This document shows, piece after piece, positions 19,030 through 28,342 of a stretch of DNA of 40,793 nucleotides. The notes beneath the pieces were generated by a model. The model saw nothing but the letters and a program-made list of their open reading frames with translations, was not told the origin of the DNA and searched no databases. Position numbers and translations under genes: made by a program. The stretch comes from Acidobacteriota bacterium (GTDB lineage Bacteria > Acidobacteriota > Terriglobia > 20CM-2-55-15): positions 13,612 through 54,404 of the forward strand of contig JAHFTY010000002.1 of assembly GCA_023265365.1 (NCBI GenBank), in the 5' to 3' direction. The number at the start of each line of letters is the position of its first letter. Position 1 is the first letter of the stretch.

Positions 19030-19434
19030 TCATGCCCGGACGACCATGACTTCAGTCGACTTGATCAGCGCGTAAGCGTGAGCGCCGCGCTTCAGTCCGA
19101 GGTCTTTGCAGGACTGGCTCGTGATGATGGCGGTGATGATCTGGCCGGCCACGTTGATTCTCACTTCCGCCAGCAGACCTTCGCGCCGGACGCTCTCGAC
19201 AACGCCGAACAGTTTGTTTCTTCCGCTGATGGCGTCCAGCACGGCCGGCCGCGTTCGGGCGGCCTTCGTGGCCACTTTCACCATGGTTAATCGATCGACT
19301 TCGCTTTGAGGAATGCGGTGATGGCCTCCCGGCATTTTGATGGATCGAATCCGGCCCTTGTAGATCCATTGCTTGATCGTGGGATAGCTGATGTTGAGGA
19401 GCTTTGCCGCTTCGGGCAGTTTTAGTAGCGTCAT
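19030..19434 (-). CDS. Excisionase-type HTH + TOBE/Mop (molybdate-binding-like) regulator
   Basis: 134 aa: MTLLKLPEAAKLLNISYPTIKQWIYKGRIRSIKMPGGHHRIPQSEVDRL (HTH_17-like) + SGRNKLFGVVESVRREGLLAEVRINVAGQIITAIITSQSCKDLGLKRGAHAYALIKSTEVMVVRA (TOBE/Mop). Confidence 0.85.
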   Translation of the reverse strand: MTLLKLPEAAKLLNISYPTIKQWIYKGRIRSIKMPGGHHRIPQSEVDRLTMVKVATKAARTRPAVLDAISGRNKLFGVVESVRREGLLAEVRINVAGQIITAIITSQSCKDLGLKRGAHAYALIKSTEVMVVRA

Positions 19435-19461
19435 TGTTGGACCCGATTGTACTCTTCCGCG

Positions 19462-20334
19462 ATGCAGTTCCTCACGTTCGATCAGGCGCAACTGGAGCCC
19501 TTCCGCCTGCAGTATCGATATTCCGCGGTCAACAGCTTCCTCGCGTGGCTCGCTTGTTTCGCGATAGCGGCGGGCTGCGCATTCGGCGCTTTCCAGGCGT
19601 GGACCGGCGGCGCCTGGATTGGAGTGTTTATTCTGGGCTGGTGCGGTTTCTGGTTTGGGTTGTTTGCGCTGCTGACATGGTCCGTATTCAAGGCCCGGCG
19701 TCTGCCCACAAACTGGCTGGTCCGCGTTCAGACGGACGGACTTCTCGTGAAGTATCGGACGTATCTGAATCATCACTTTCCGTCCGAAGACATGACCGTC
19801 GTTTACATGCCGTTCGCCGAAATCGAATGGGTGCGTGAACACCGCGTTCAGCGAAACATTCCGGGCGCGGTTCCAGGCAACGACATGCGGAATCGCTTCA
19901 AATATGCCGAGTTCAAGCTTCCGGACCAACAGATTCGCGAACTGGATAATCGTCTCGCTTCGGAGCGCCTCACGCCTGCTCCGAAAGGATCCCGGTGGTT
20001 TGGAAACGCCCAAACCAGCAGCCCGCACTATCCGGTGCAGGTCGTCAAGGATGGACTCGTTCGAGTGGAATGGGGAGTTCGGCCGAAGCTGCAGGCGTTC
20101 CTTGCCGAGATCGGAAATTTCGTTCAGGTGAAACCGCAGGCGGGTACGAGCGTCGATTACCGGTTGATCGCCGGGATGCCAAAAGCAGAACAGGAACAGA
20201 GACTGCTGGAACTCGTCGAAAGCGGAGACAGGATGGGAGCCGTCAAAGTGGCGAAACTGCTTTATGGCTACAACACGACGGAGGCCGTCAAATTCGTGAA
20301 CGAGTTCAGCGGCCGCCAGACGAGCAGGCTTTGA
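19462..20334 (+). CDS. Hypothetical membrane protein
   Basis: Two N-terminal TM helices then a soluble domain; divergent from the HTH-TOBE gene. Confidence 0.75.
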   Translation: MQFLTFDQAQLEPFRLQYRYSAVNSFLAWLACFAIAAGCAFGAFQAWTGGAWIGVFILGWCGFWFGLFALLTWSVFKARRLPTNWLVRVQTDGLLVKYRTYLNHHFPSEDMTVVYMPFAEIEWVREHRVQRNIPGAVPGNDMRNRFKYAEFKLPDQQIRELDNRLASERLTPAPKGSRWFGNAQTSSPHYPVQVVKDGLVRVEWGVRPKLQAFLAEIGNFVQVKPQAGTSVDYRLIAGMPKAEQEQRLLELVESGDRMGAVKVAKLLYGYNTTEAVKFVNEFSGRQTSRL

Positions 20335-21367
20335 CTTCGGCCGCCATCTTTCCCAGATCCGAGTTCAGCCCGTAACCGCTGCCATAGCGCCCACCTCTCA
20401 CGGAGCGAATGAACGCGCTGGTTTCGTCCAGGGGCAGGGTGGCGGCGTTTTCACAGAAGCTCTTCCAGCTTCCTTCACGATAAAGATAGTCCTCCACGTT
20501 CGAGAGATAGAACGCCGAGACGGTCGCGCCGATTTCCTTCAGGTACCGTCCGACGGCGCGGATGGCCTTGGGGCCTGAAAAATTTCCAATCACCGGGACG
20601 AGCAGGTTCTTCGTTTCGAGTTCCTTCAGAAACTTATAGTTTTCTTCGTTTGCCAGGAAGCTCCGGGTGGTTCCGTCCTGATCCGAGGCCGTCATCAGAT
20701 CCGCGTACGACACGCGATTGCCGCCTCCGCCGAATCCGCCGCCGGTCGATGAGTTGTAGCTGATGGCGGGACCGAACTGGAAGAAATTCCGGAGGACGTA
20801 GCCGACACCGGAAACGTCGTCGCCGGAGAGTCCGAAGCCGTGTTTGGTTTTGAGGTGATCGACGATCTTCCTGAGATTCTCATTGAAGAGATCTTCACTT
20901 CTGGAGACGTTCGAATAAGCCGCAAAAATATCCTTCGCCGTGGATTTCTCCGAAAGGTCGTCCGGCCGTTTTTTCGAGAACAGCATGGAAACGAAGTCCG
21001 CGCGGTCTTTCGAAAGTTCGAAAATGGCTTTGTACATCAGTTGAAGGTCGAGATTGCCGCGGCGGATGTCGACGATGAACGCCATTTTCGGCTTGAGCGC
21101 TGCGATGTAGGTGAAGTTCTGCTCCGGTCCGACGCCCAGGTAGATTCGTTCGGGCTTGGCGGTCTTGATCAGATCCGGAATGACATACTGGAAATAGAGC
21201 TCGTTGGACAACAGGTTATCCGAGCGAAACGTGCCGTCCGCCTCCGAGGAATCCGTGCTCAATTTCCAGAATTGCGAATCGCTGAGCTGGGCGGGAATCG
21301 ACTGGGAGCAGACAAAAAGGCTGACCGAAAGGATGAGCAGAGCGGCTCGCAGGCAGTGTCTTTTCAT
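20306..21367 (-). CDS. Hypothetical secreted protein
   Basis: MKRHCLRAALLILSVSLFVCSQSIPAQLSDSQFWKLSTDSSEADGTFRSDNLLSNELYFQYVIPDL...; signal peptide; convergent 29-bp overlap with the preceding gene. Confidence 0.75.
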   Translation of the reverse strand: MKRHCLRAALLILSVSLFVCSQSIPAQLSDSQFWKLSTDSSEADGTFRSDNLLSNELYFQYVIPDLIKTAKPERIYLGVGPEQNFTYIAALKPKMAFIVDIRRGNLDLQLMYKAIFELSKDRADFVSMLFSKKRPDDLSEKSTAKDIFAAYSNVSRSEDLFNENLRKIVDHLKTKHGFGLSGDDVSGVGYVLRNFFQFGPAISYNSSTGGGFGGGGNRVSYADLMTASDQDGTTRSFLANEENYKFLKELETKNLLVPVIGNFSGPKAIRAVGRYLKEIGATVSAFYLSNVEDYLYREGSWKSFCENAATLPLDETSAFIRSVRGGRYGSGYGLNSDLGKMAAEVKACSSGGR

Positions 21368-21419
21368 AGCCGCGCATACTATCACGCGCTCCGCGGCTCC
21401 TTCGAAAAGTACATCGGCA

Positions 21420-21689
21420 TCAACCGACCCGGACCGATAGCATCGCAAACAACAGCAACAGGGACGTAGCCAGGAACCCGATCGCGAACGGGAGCCCGCT
21501 CCGATGCAGAATCGGGGCGCGGTGAAGGAATACGATTCCCATGAAACCCGCCAGCATGCCGGCGAACAGCGGAAAGGTCACACGCCATCCCGCATGATTG
21601 TTTCGGAGTGGCGAAACCGGTCCATGGAAACCGGGAAGAATGGTCTTCCACCGGTTGTAATCCCAGAGTGGATTCAAGCCGCACAACAT
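21420..21689 (-). CDS. Small membrane protein
   Basis: 89 aa with two hydrophobic segments. Confidence 0.6.
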   Translation of the reverse strand: MLCGLNPLWDYNRWKTILPGFHGPVSPLRNNHAGWRVTFPLFAGMLAGFMGIVFLHRAPILHRSGLPFAIGFLATSLLLLFAMLSVRVG

Positions 21690-21890
21690 TTCAACGCCGG
21701 AGATGCGCGCCGGTTAACACCGCGTAATTCCGCTTTCAGTTTGAGCTTCTCGCGAGCAAGCCGTTAATGTAACCCAGCCAAAGACGACGATGGTGGGGAG
21801 GTTGGGAGTCCGAAGATATCACAGGGTTATGGAGCGGGTCTGATCCGGCTGTTGGCGGTGGTTTGGGCCCGTTGGAAAGGAGGAAGTGCT

Positions 21891-22418
21891 TTGAGTCGCA
21901 GAAAATCTCCGAGGGTCGAACTTCGCCGTCCCGAAAGCAAAGACGTCCATGCATTCCTGGCCATGGTGGGTGCGAGCCGCGTCCTTCATCGGCCATGGGT
22001 ATACGCGCCGGACAGCGAGGAGAAGTTCCAACGGCTCGTGGACCATGGAGCCGGCGGAAGGACGGAAAGCTTCGTGGTCTGCCGGAAGACCGACGGCGCC
22101 ATTGTCGGTGTGATCAATCTGAGCGAGATCATCCGGGGCGCGCTGCAGAGCGCGTTCGTCGGTTATTACGGGGCGGCCGGTTTCGAAAAGCAGGGGTACA
22201 TGACCGAAGGACTCGATCTCGTCATCCGGTACGCCTTCCGGACCCTGCGGCTGCATCGGCTTGAAGCGAACATCCAGCCGGAAAACATTCGCTCGATCAA
22301 GCTCGCGAAACGCTGCGGTTTTAGGAAAGAAGGGTTTTCGCCGAAGTATCTCAGGATTGCAGGGCGGTGGCGCGATCACGAACGCTGGGCAATGACAGCC
22401 GGGGAAATGCGATCGTGA
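21891..22418 (+). CDS. GNAT family N-acetyltransferase (RimJ/RimL-like)
   Basis: TTG start after AAAGGAGG; 'VELRRPESKDVHAFLAMV...YGAAGFEKQGYMTEGLDLVIRYAFRTLRLHRLEANIQPENIRSIKLAKRCGFRKEG'. Confidence 0.9.
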   Translation: MSRRKSPRVELRRPESKDVHAFLAMVGASRVLHRPWVYAPDSEEKFQRLVDHGAGGRTESFVVCRKTDGAIVGVINLSEIIRGALQSAFVGYYGAAGFEKQGYMTEGLDLVIRYAFRTLRLHRLEANIQPENIRSIKLAKRCGFRKEGFSPKYLRIAGRWRDHERWAMTAGEMRS

Positions 22419-22434
22419 ACGCGCCGGGTTCTTC

Positions 22435-22806
22435 TTATGGCCGGATGGCGGACCAGTTCGCGCCGCCATTCCCGCCGAAGTCGACCGTTCCGAGCATGGC
22501 GAGTGGTCCGGGTTTTCCGGTGAACGTCAGAAGAAATCCCTGAGTTTCACCGGTGAACTTGATCGTCTCTTTATCCACCGTTCCCGCCACCGACAGGGTT
22601 CCTCGTTCGGACACCAACTCGCCGGTGATCTTCTCGCCCTCCAGCTTGAAGTTGAGGTCGGCAACGAATGAGCCCATCGGCGTCTCAATGGTGAGCTTCC
22701 ACGCCCCACTCACATCCGCCGGCTTGTCCTGCGCAATTAGAATCGAAGGAACACAAGCCAAAGCGGCCATCGTCAACAGAATTCCAAGGCATTTCTTCAA
22801 CGTCAT
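22435..22806 (-). CDS. Hypothetical secreted protein
   Basis: 123 aa with signal peptide; 'VSGAWKLTIETPMGSFVADLNFKLEGEKITGELVSERGTLSVAGTVDKETIKFTGE'. Confidence 0.8.
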   Translation of the reverse strand: MTLKKCLGILLTMAALACVPSILIAQDKPADVSGAWKLTIETPMGSFVADLNFKLEGEKITGELVSERGTLSVAGTVDKETIKFTGETQGFLLTFTGKPGPLAMLGTVDFGGNGGANWSAIRP

Positions 22807-22885
22807 TCTCCTCTCCGAAACAAGGTGCGCGCATTATAATCCCGGCTATCATTTTGATGTAATCGGAATTGGGGGGGGTAACAGT

Positions 22886-23644
22886 ATGGCGGCAGGAACT
22901 CGACGCGTTGGATTCATGCTTCTGACAGGGGTAGTTCTGCTCGCGGCCTCGGCAGCATTTGCCCAGGATTTCTGGACGAAAAAACAGTTCAATCAATGGA
23001 CCGACGAAGAACTGAAGGAATTCGTTTCCGACTCGCCCTGGGCAAAGGACATCACCATGGCGACGCGCCCGCCGGGCGGCGGCTCTTTCGATATGGGGGC
23101 CGGCGCGACCGGCGGTGGAGGAGACGATAGTGGCGGCGGTGACGCCGGCGGAGGCGGAGGCGGAGGCGGCCGGCGCGGTGGAGGCGGCGGGGGCGGCAGG
23201 GGTGGCGCGGGTGGCGCGGCGGCAACGATGAAGCTCGTCATTTCCTGGCAGAGCGCTCTGCCGATCAAGCAGGCCAACGTCCGTTCCAAAATGCCCGGGC
23301 CCGGAGAAGTTCCCGCGGACGCGAAGGAATACCTCGCCGCTGCCGACGCGTTCTACATTGTTCTCATCGAAGGCATGCCGCAGAATCTGGCCCGCCAGGC
23401 GCTTGCCGACACCGGAAAACTCAAGAAAAGCGCGCTGAAGGCCGGGAAGCGCGAAATCCCTCTGGCCCGCATCAGCACCAACCCGCACGGGCGCAACCTG
23501 GATTTCATTCTTTTCTTTGACCGGAAAGAACCGATCCAAATCGAGGACAACGAGGTCGAGGTCAATGCAAAACTCGGTATCTTCGAGGTGAAGAAGAAAT
23601 TCAAACTCAAGGAAATGGTGGTCAACGGCAAGCTCGAGATCTGA
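22886..23644 (+). CDS. Hypothetical secreted protein with Gly-rich linker
   Basis: ATG 22886; signal peptide; '[28 protein letters not shown]', Gly-rich tract, C-terminal beta domain. Confidence 0.75.
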   Translation: MAAGTRRVGFMLLTGVVLLAASAAFAQDFWTKKQFNQWTDEELKEFVSDSPWAKDITMATRPPGGGSFDMGAGATGGGGDDSGGGDAGGGGGGGGRRGGGGGGGRGGAGGAAATMKLVISWQSALPIKQANVRSKMPGPGEVPADAKEYLAAADAFYIVLIEGMPQNLARQALADTGKLKKSALKAGKREIPLARISTNPHGRNLDFILFFDRKEPIQIEDNEVEVNAKLGIFEVKKKFKLKEMVVNGKLEI

Positions 23645-23703
23645 TTTCAGGAAATGACGACCCGGGCTGGGATTTTGCCGGCGGCATCGGTAGAATCGAG
23701 AGC

Positions 23704-24738
23704 GTGAATAACACCACGATTCGATCGGACTGGACCCGCAGGGAAATCGAAAATATCTACAACCTGCCATTGCTGGACCTCGTGTTCGACGCCCAGGGCG
23801 GGTATCGCCGCCATTTCGGCGCGCCGGAAGTGCAGTTATGCCAGCTCCTGTCCATCAAGACGGGCGGCTGTCCCGAAGATTGCGCCTACTGTCCTCAGAG
23901 CGCGCACTATTCCACCGCGGTTAAAAGAGAAGACCTGATGTCCGTTTCCGAAGTGAAAGGCATTGCCGAACAGGCTCGCGCGGATGGCGTTGAGCGTTTC
24001 TGCATGGGTGCGGCCTGGCGAGAAGTGAAGGACGGCGAGGAGTTTGACCGCGTCCTGGAGATGGTTCGAGCGGTGGCGGCCACCGGCATGGAAGTGTGCT
24101 GCACGCTCGGGATGCTGACCGAGTCGCAGGCGCAGCAGCTTGCCGAAGCGGGACTGACCGCGTACAACCACAATCTCGATACGTCGCCCGAGTACTACGG
24201 CGAGATCATCTCGACCCGGAACTATGCCGACCGTTTAAAGACGCTCGGCGCTGTGCGAAGCGCGGGCATTTCGGTGTGCTCCGGCGGAATCATCGGAATG
24301 GGCGAGTCCGACGGGGATCGCATTGGCCTGCTGCATCAGCTCGCCACGCTGAGCCCGCATCCGGAAAGCGTCCCGATCAATATGCTTGTTCGTGTGGAAG
24401 GCACGCCGCTCGAGGATGCCGAAACGATCGACCCGCTCGTGCTGGTCCGCATGATCGCCACGGCACGCCTGCTCATGCCCGCGTCGCGCGTTCGCCTGAG
24501 TGCGGGACGCCGCTCCCTGACGCGGGAAGCGGCCGCGCTTTGTTTTATGGCCGGCGCGAACTCCATTTTCGTTGGAGAAAAACTGCTGACGACTCCGAAC
24601 CCCGATCGCGACGACGACTATGCGCTGCTCGGTTCGCTCGGCTTGAAACGCGAGCGGCGCGAATCCAAAGCCAGCCCGATAAGCACCGCAGCGGTGACGG
24701 CCGATATCAGCAGCCCGATTCTGAAACTCGGCGACTGA
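23704..24738 (+). CDS. bioB: Biotin synthase
   Basis: Radical-SAM CxxxCxxC in '[17 protein letters not shown]'; '[26 protein letters not shown]'; '[25 protein letters not shown]'. Confidence 0.95.
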   Translation: MNNTTIRSDWTRREIENIYNLPLLDLVFDAQGGYRRHFGAPEVQLCQLLSIKTGGCPEDCAYCPQSAHYSTAVKREDLMSVSEVKGIAEQARADGVERFCMGAAWREVKDGEEFDRVLEMVRAVAATGMEVCCTLGMLTESQAQQLAEAGLTAYNHNLDTSPEYYGEIISTRNYADRLKTLGAVRSAGISVCSGGIIGMGESDGDRIGLLHQLATLSPHPESVPINMLVRVEGTPLEDAETIDPLVLVRMIATARLLMPASRVRLSAGRRSLTREAAALCFMAGANSIFVGEKLLTTPNPDRDDDYALLGSLGLKRERRESKASPISTAAVTADISSPILKLGD

Positions 24739-26494
24739 AACTCGAACCGCACGTCGTGCTGCCCCTCCGGAACCTCGATCGCCGTTAACGCGAAGTCGGC
24801 CGGAAATACGTCCACGCTCCGCTCGTCGACAGAGGCTGCCCAGCCCGGATAGTAGATCTGGCTCACCACGAGCACGCTCGGCGACTCCGCGGTGACTCTC
24901 ATTGCAAAACTGGCACGGCCTGGAGTCCGTACACGGATTGAACATTCTCCGGATAGGCGCCATTGACCTGCACGATTCGAAAAGGCTCCGGCCCCCGCCC
25001 CGGCAGACGATCGAACAACTCCACCGGCGGAAAGATATGCGCAGGATCCGAAAACGGCATGAACCCATAACTGAAGCTCAGAACATCCAGACAGACAAGA
25101 CTCACCACTGCCACGCGAAAGGGCGCGACCGGGAGTTTCCCGAGAAGGCGGAGCAGAAGCAGAAGCGCGCTCGCCGCCAGCAGCATGGCCGAAACGCGCG
25201 GATACCGTGACGGCTCGGATACGGCGAACGTGAGACTGCGGAGCGCGTAAATCAGCGAGAGCGCAATCGCGCATCCCGTGAACATCAAAATCGAAGCCCG
25301 CGCAAGCTGCCGTCGCGGCTTCGGCTGGCTCCATCGCTCCAGTTCCGAAATTCCAAGGCCGGCGAGCACGGCAATACCGAACGCGCCGGCAAAAATCAGC
25401 CGGGAATTCTTGATTCCCTGAATGAGCGGCAGTTTCAGCGAAAACCAGTACATCGGGCCCACGCCATACGCGACCGACAGGATAATCGCTGTCCAGATCG
25501 CGAGGAACACGGCCACCCTTCGAGACCGGTTCATGAACGCGAGAGGCGCCGCCGCAAAGGCGAGCATGCCGATGTAGGCGGCCTGCTCCGGAATCTCGAT
25601 GCCGGCGGAACTGGTCGAATGCAGGATGTCGCGCGAGACCCAGGAAACTACCGTCCACAACGGCTGGTGCGGCCACGAATCGCTCAGCGACCGGTACGCG
25701 TGATCGACCCATTCCATGCTCGGCAGCAGTTGCACGGCAGCCAGGCCGGCCGGCAGGAAAGCCGAAGCCATGAAGCCCAGGATGAACGTTGTTCCCGGTC
25801 GCGATGCAAAGAGGAATGCCGCAAAGGCCAACGCTGTCAGCGTCGTGTGTACGACGGTTTCGGGATGGCCCGCCAGAACCGGCATGGCGAAGGCAATCGA
25901 GGCCAGAATCACATTGCCGGTCGACGGTTGTTCATGCAGCCGGAAAACGGCCAGGCAGATGAATGGAAGAGCGATCGCGGCGTCGTACATCGCCTGGGCC
26001 TGCCACGCCGTCAGAAATCCGCAGAACGCGAACAACACCGCCGCCGTGACCGCGCCGGTGGTTGTACCGCCCACGCGCCGGACAAATGCGGCGGTGAACA
26101 GAATCACGAGGAGAACCTTTAATGCGGAAACCAGCCCCCAGGCCATGGCGGTCGGCAGCACGTAAAACGGAATCGTCAACGGATAAAAGATGGCCGACTG
26201 TGCGCTCGCCAGCAACGGCGTGCCGGAGAGCATGTAGGGGTTCCACAGTGGAATTTCACGGTTTCTCACAGCATCCGCGGCAATGGCGCGAAACGGATAG
26301 AAAGACGTTACGACGTCTCCGATGTTGGCCGGAACCTGCAGCGGTTCCCGCGGCGCCGACTGCATGAAGGCGGGCCACTGGAAAACAACGAAGGAAGGAA
26401 ACGGAACTTTACCGAGAAGCATGCGGCCGTCGACAACGCCGATCGACAAAACCGCGACGCCGATAACGGCGATCCAGAATCGGCGATCCATCAC
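24618..26494 (-). pseudogene. YfhO-family membrane glycosyltransferase-like gene, disrupted by internal deletion/frameshift (N part 24899..26494; C-terminal domain in another frame, about 24618..24905)
   Basis: N part is polytopic YfhO-like ('PLWNPYMLSGTPLLASAQSAIFYPL', '...PENVQSVYGLQAV') and stops at 24899. The YfhO tail '[65 protein letters not shown]' follows immediately in a different frame. Confidence 0.75.
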
Positions 26495-27192
26495 TTTTGC
26501 GCGAAAACCGCGTACTGTCCGCCCAGCGGCAAACCGGACAGCGCGCTTTCCAGCGACGCGAGACGGCGATGAAGGAATTGGGGAAGCAGAAGAAAATAGC
26601 TCCAGTCGATGATCCTGGCTCCTGAATCAAGGAGAAGCCGCCGGGCTTCCCTGAGCCGGAGCAATTGCGCATTCGCGTCCACGGGTGCCCGGGCGACGAT
26701 GACGCGCGTGACCGGATTGAGCGGATTGTGTTCGATGATGCACATGATCCCGTCCGGTTTCAGCAGCCGTTTCATTTCCAGCGTCAGCAGCGCACGGCCC
26801 TCCGGCGGGACGTGGTGGTAGACCGAGACGGCGGTCACGAAGTCGAAGGCGCCATCGTCGAAAGGCAGCTTGTCCGGCGGATCCTGCCGCCGGACGTCGA
26901 ATGGGGCGCAGGCTTTCAGCATTTCTTCGGAGGGGTCGCATCCCGACACCGATTGGAAGTGAGTTTGTCCGGCACGCATGAGATCGCCCCGGCCGCATCC
27001 GACGTCGAGCCAGGCCAGGCTGTTGGTGCTTATGCCGCGTTTCCGGTAGAACGTTTCGATGACCTGGATTTTGCGTTTGAAGAAGAAATCGGTCGAAGCG
27101 GCAAAGCGGTCGCGAATCGGATCGCGGACGAGTTCTCCGTAATTGCCGGCGTAGGCGTCAAACTCGGTCGGCGGCTTCGGTTTGTCGCTCAT
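26491..27192 (-). CDS. Class I SAM-dependent methyltransferase
   Basis: 'LAWLDVGCGRGDLMRAG' motif I, 'LPFDDGAFDFVTAVSVYHHVP', 'LKPDGIMCIIEHNPLNP'. 4-bp overlap with the YfhO gene. Confidence 0.9.
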   Translation of the reverse strand: MSDKPKPPTEFDAYAGNYGELVRDPIRDRFAASTDFFFKRKIQVIETFYRKRGISTNSLAWLDVGCGRGDLMRAGQTHFQSVSGCDPSEEMLKACAPFDVRRQDPPDKLPFDDGAFDFVTAVSVYHHVPPEGRALLTLEMKRLLKPDGIMCIIEHNPLNPVTRVIVARAPVDANAQLLRLREARRLLLDSGARIIDWSYFLLLPQFLHRRLASLESALSGLPLGGQYAVFAQK

Positions 27193-28168
27193 GAGAATCG
27201 TCGACGGTGAGGATCACGCCTCGGGTTGTGGGCGCCTGCCGGGCCGCCACGTTGGCGCTTTCGGTGACCACGTAGAGCGGACGACCCTTCGCCTCCTCGT
27301 AGATTCGAGCGATGTAGTCTCCCACGAGGCCGATCGCCATCAGGGTCGCTCCGGAGAAAACAATGTTCAGGCACACGAGCGACGTCCAGCCAGGAACCGT
27401 CGAGTGGAGCACCGTTTCGGCAAAGATGCTGTAGAACGCATAGCCGAACCCGACGGCGGTGACGAAAAAACCGAACCAGATCGTGAGGCGCAGTGGCAAC
27501 GCCGAGAAGGAAGAGATCGCCGTCCATGCGAGCCGAAGCATCTTCCATGTCGAGTATTTCGTGGTTCCCGCGACCCGCGCGTTGCGATGATACGGAAGAA
27601 TGACTTCCTTCAAGCCAAGCCAGGCCACCATTCCGCGCATGAACCGGTGCTGTTCGCGGAGTTGACGAATCGCGATCACGGCGCGCCTGCTGAACATCCG
27701 GAAATCGCCGACCTCGGGTTGGATCCGCTCGTCGACCATCCGTCGCATCACCCAGTAAAAGAACGTTGCAGTGAGCCGTTTGACCGGGCTCTCGCCGTCA
27801 CGGCCGGTGCGTTGCGCGGAGACGACGTCGTAGCCGTGATTCAACAGCTCGATCATGTCGAGAAGAAGCTCCGGAGGGTCCTGCAGATCCGCATCGATAA
27901 CAGCGACGGCATCGCCCGACGCCTGATCCAGACCCGCGGTGATCGCGGCTTGGTGTCCGAAATTGCGTCCGAAGAAAAGCACCTTGACGCGTGCGTCGGC
28001 GGCCGCCGCGCTCTTCAGCAACGGGACCGAACCGTCAGTGCTGCCATCGTCGACCAGAATGATCTCGTAGTCGCACGCCGTGCCCGCCATCACGCGTTCG
28101 AGCGTGGAAAGCAGCTTCGGCAAAACTTCGATTTCGTTGTAAACGGGAACAACAATGGAAACGCGCAT
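27158..28168 (-). CDS. Family 2 polyprenyl-phosphate glycosyltransferase (GtrB/DPM1-like, two C-terminal TM helices)
   Basis: ATG 28168; 'MRVSIVVPVYNEIEVLPKLLSTLE', 'IILVDDGSTDGS', 'AVIDADLQDPPELL', C-terminal TM pair 'IWFGFFVTAVGFGYAF...LMAIGLVGDYIARIYEEAKGRPLYVV'. Confidence 0.9.
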   Translation of the reverse strand: MRVSIVVPVYNEIEVLPKLLSTLERVMAGTACDYEIILVDDGSTDGSVPLLKSAAAADARVKVLFFGRNFGHQAAITAGLDQASGDAVAVIDADLQDPPELLLDMIELLNHGYDVVSAQRTGRDGESPVKRLTATFFYWVMRRMVDERIQPEVGDFRMFSRRAVIAIRQLREQHRFMRGMVAWLGLKEVILPYHRNARVAGTTKYSTWKMLRLAWTAISSFSALPLRLTIWFGFFVTAVGFGYAFYSIFAETVLHSTVPGWTSLVCLNIVFSGATLMAIGLVGDYIARIYEEAKGRPLYVVTESANVAARQAPTTRGVILTVDDSHERQTEAADRV

Positions 28169-28320
28169 CAATCCGCCGATTCTAGCACGCGGCGCCGGGA
28201 ATAAACGGCCAGAGCGCCAAGGAAGCCAAGGAAGAGCGCAGTCGCGGCCGAGATCCACAGACCGGTACGGAATGCGCTCGATCGAAACTCAACTCGAAGT
28301 CCAGTCGTGCCATGGGATTT
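28168..28320 (-). pseudogene. 3' remnant of a second YfhO-like gene
   Basis: Manual translation KSHGTTGLRVEFRSSAFRTGLWISAATALFLGFLGALAVYSRRRVLESAD*; resembles the tail of the 24618..26494 gene ([37 protein letters not shown]). Stop overlaps GT2 start as TGATG. Confidence 0.7.
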
Positions 28321-28342
28321 TGCAGTGTACAATAATCGGCTC

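Noticed and set aside
18742-19290. 182-aa plus ORF across repeat copy 2
   Set aside because: Product of the repeat element and antisense of the HTH-TOBE gene.
23080-23220. Gly-rich (GGN)n tract as a separate repeat or mobile feature
   Set aside because: In-frame low-complexity linker inside a secreted protein; common in high-GC genomes.
22685-23770. 361-aa minus-strand ORF
   Set aside because: Antisense to the Gly-rich gene and bioB start; composition typical of spurious frames.
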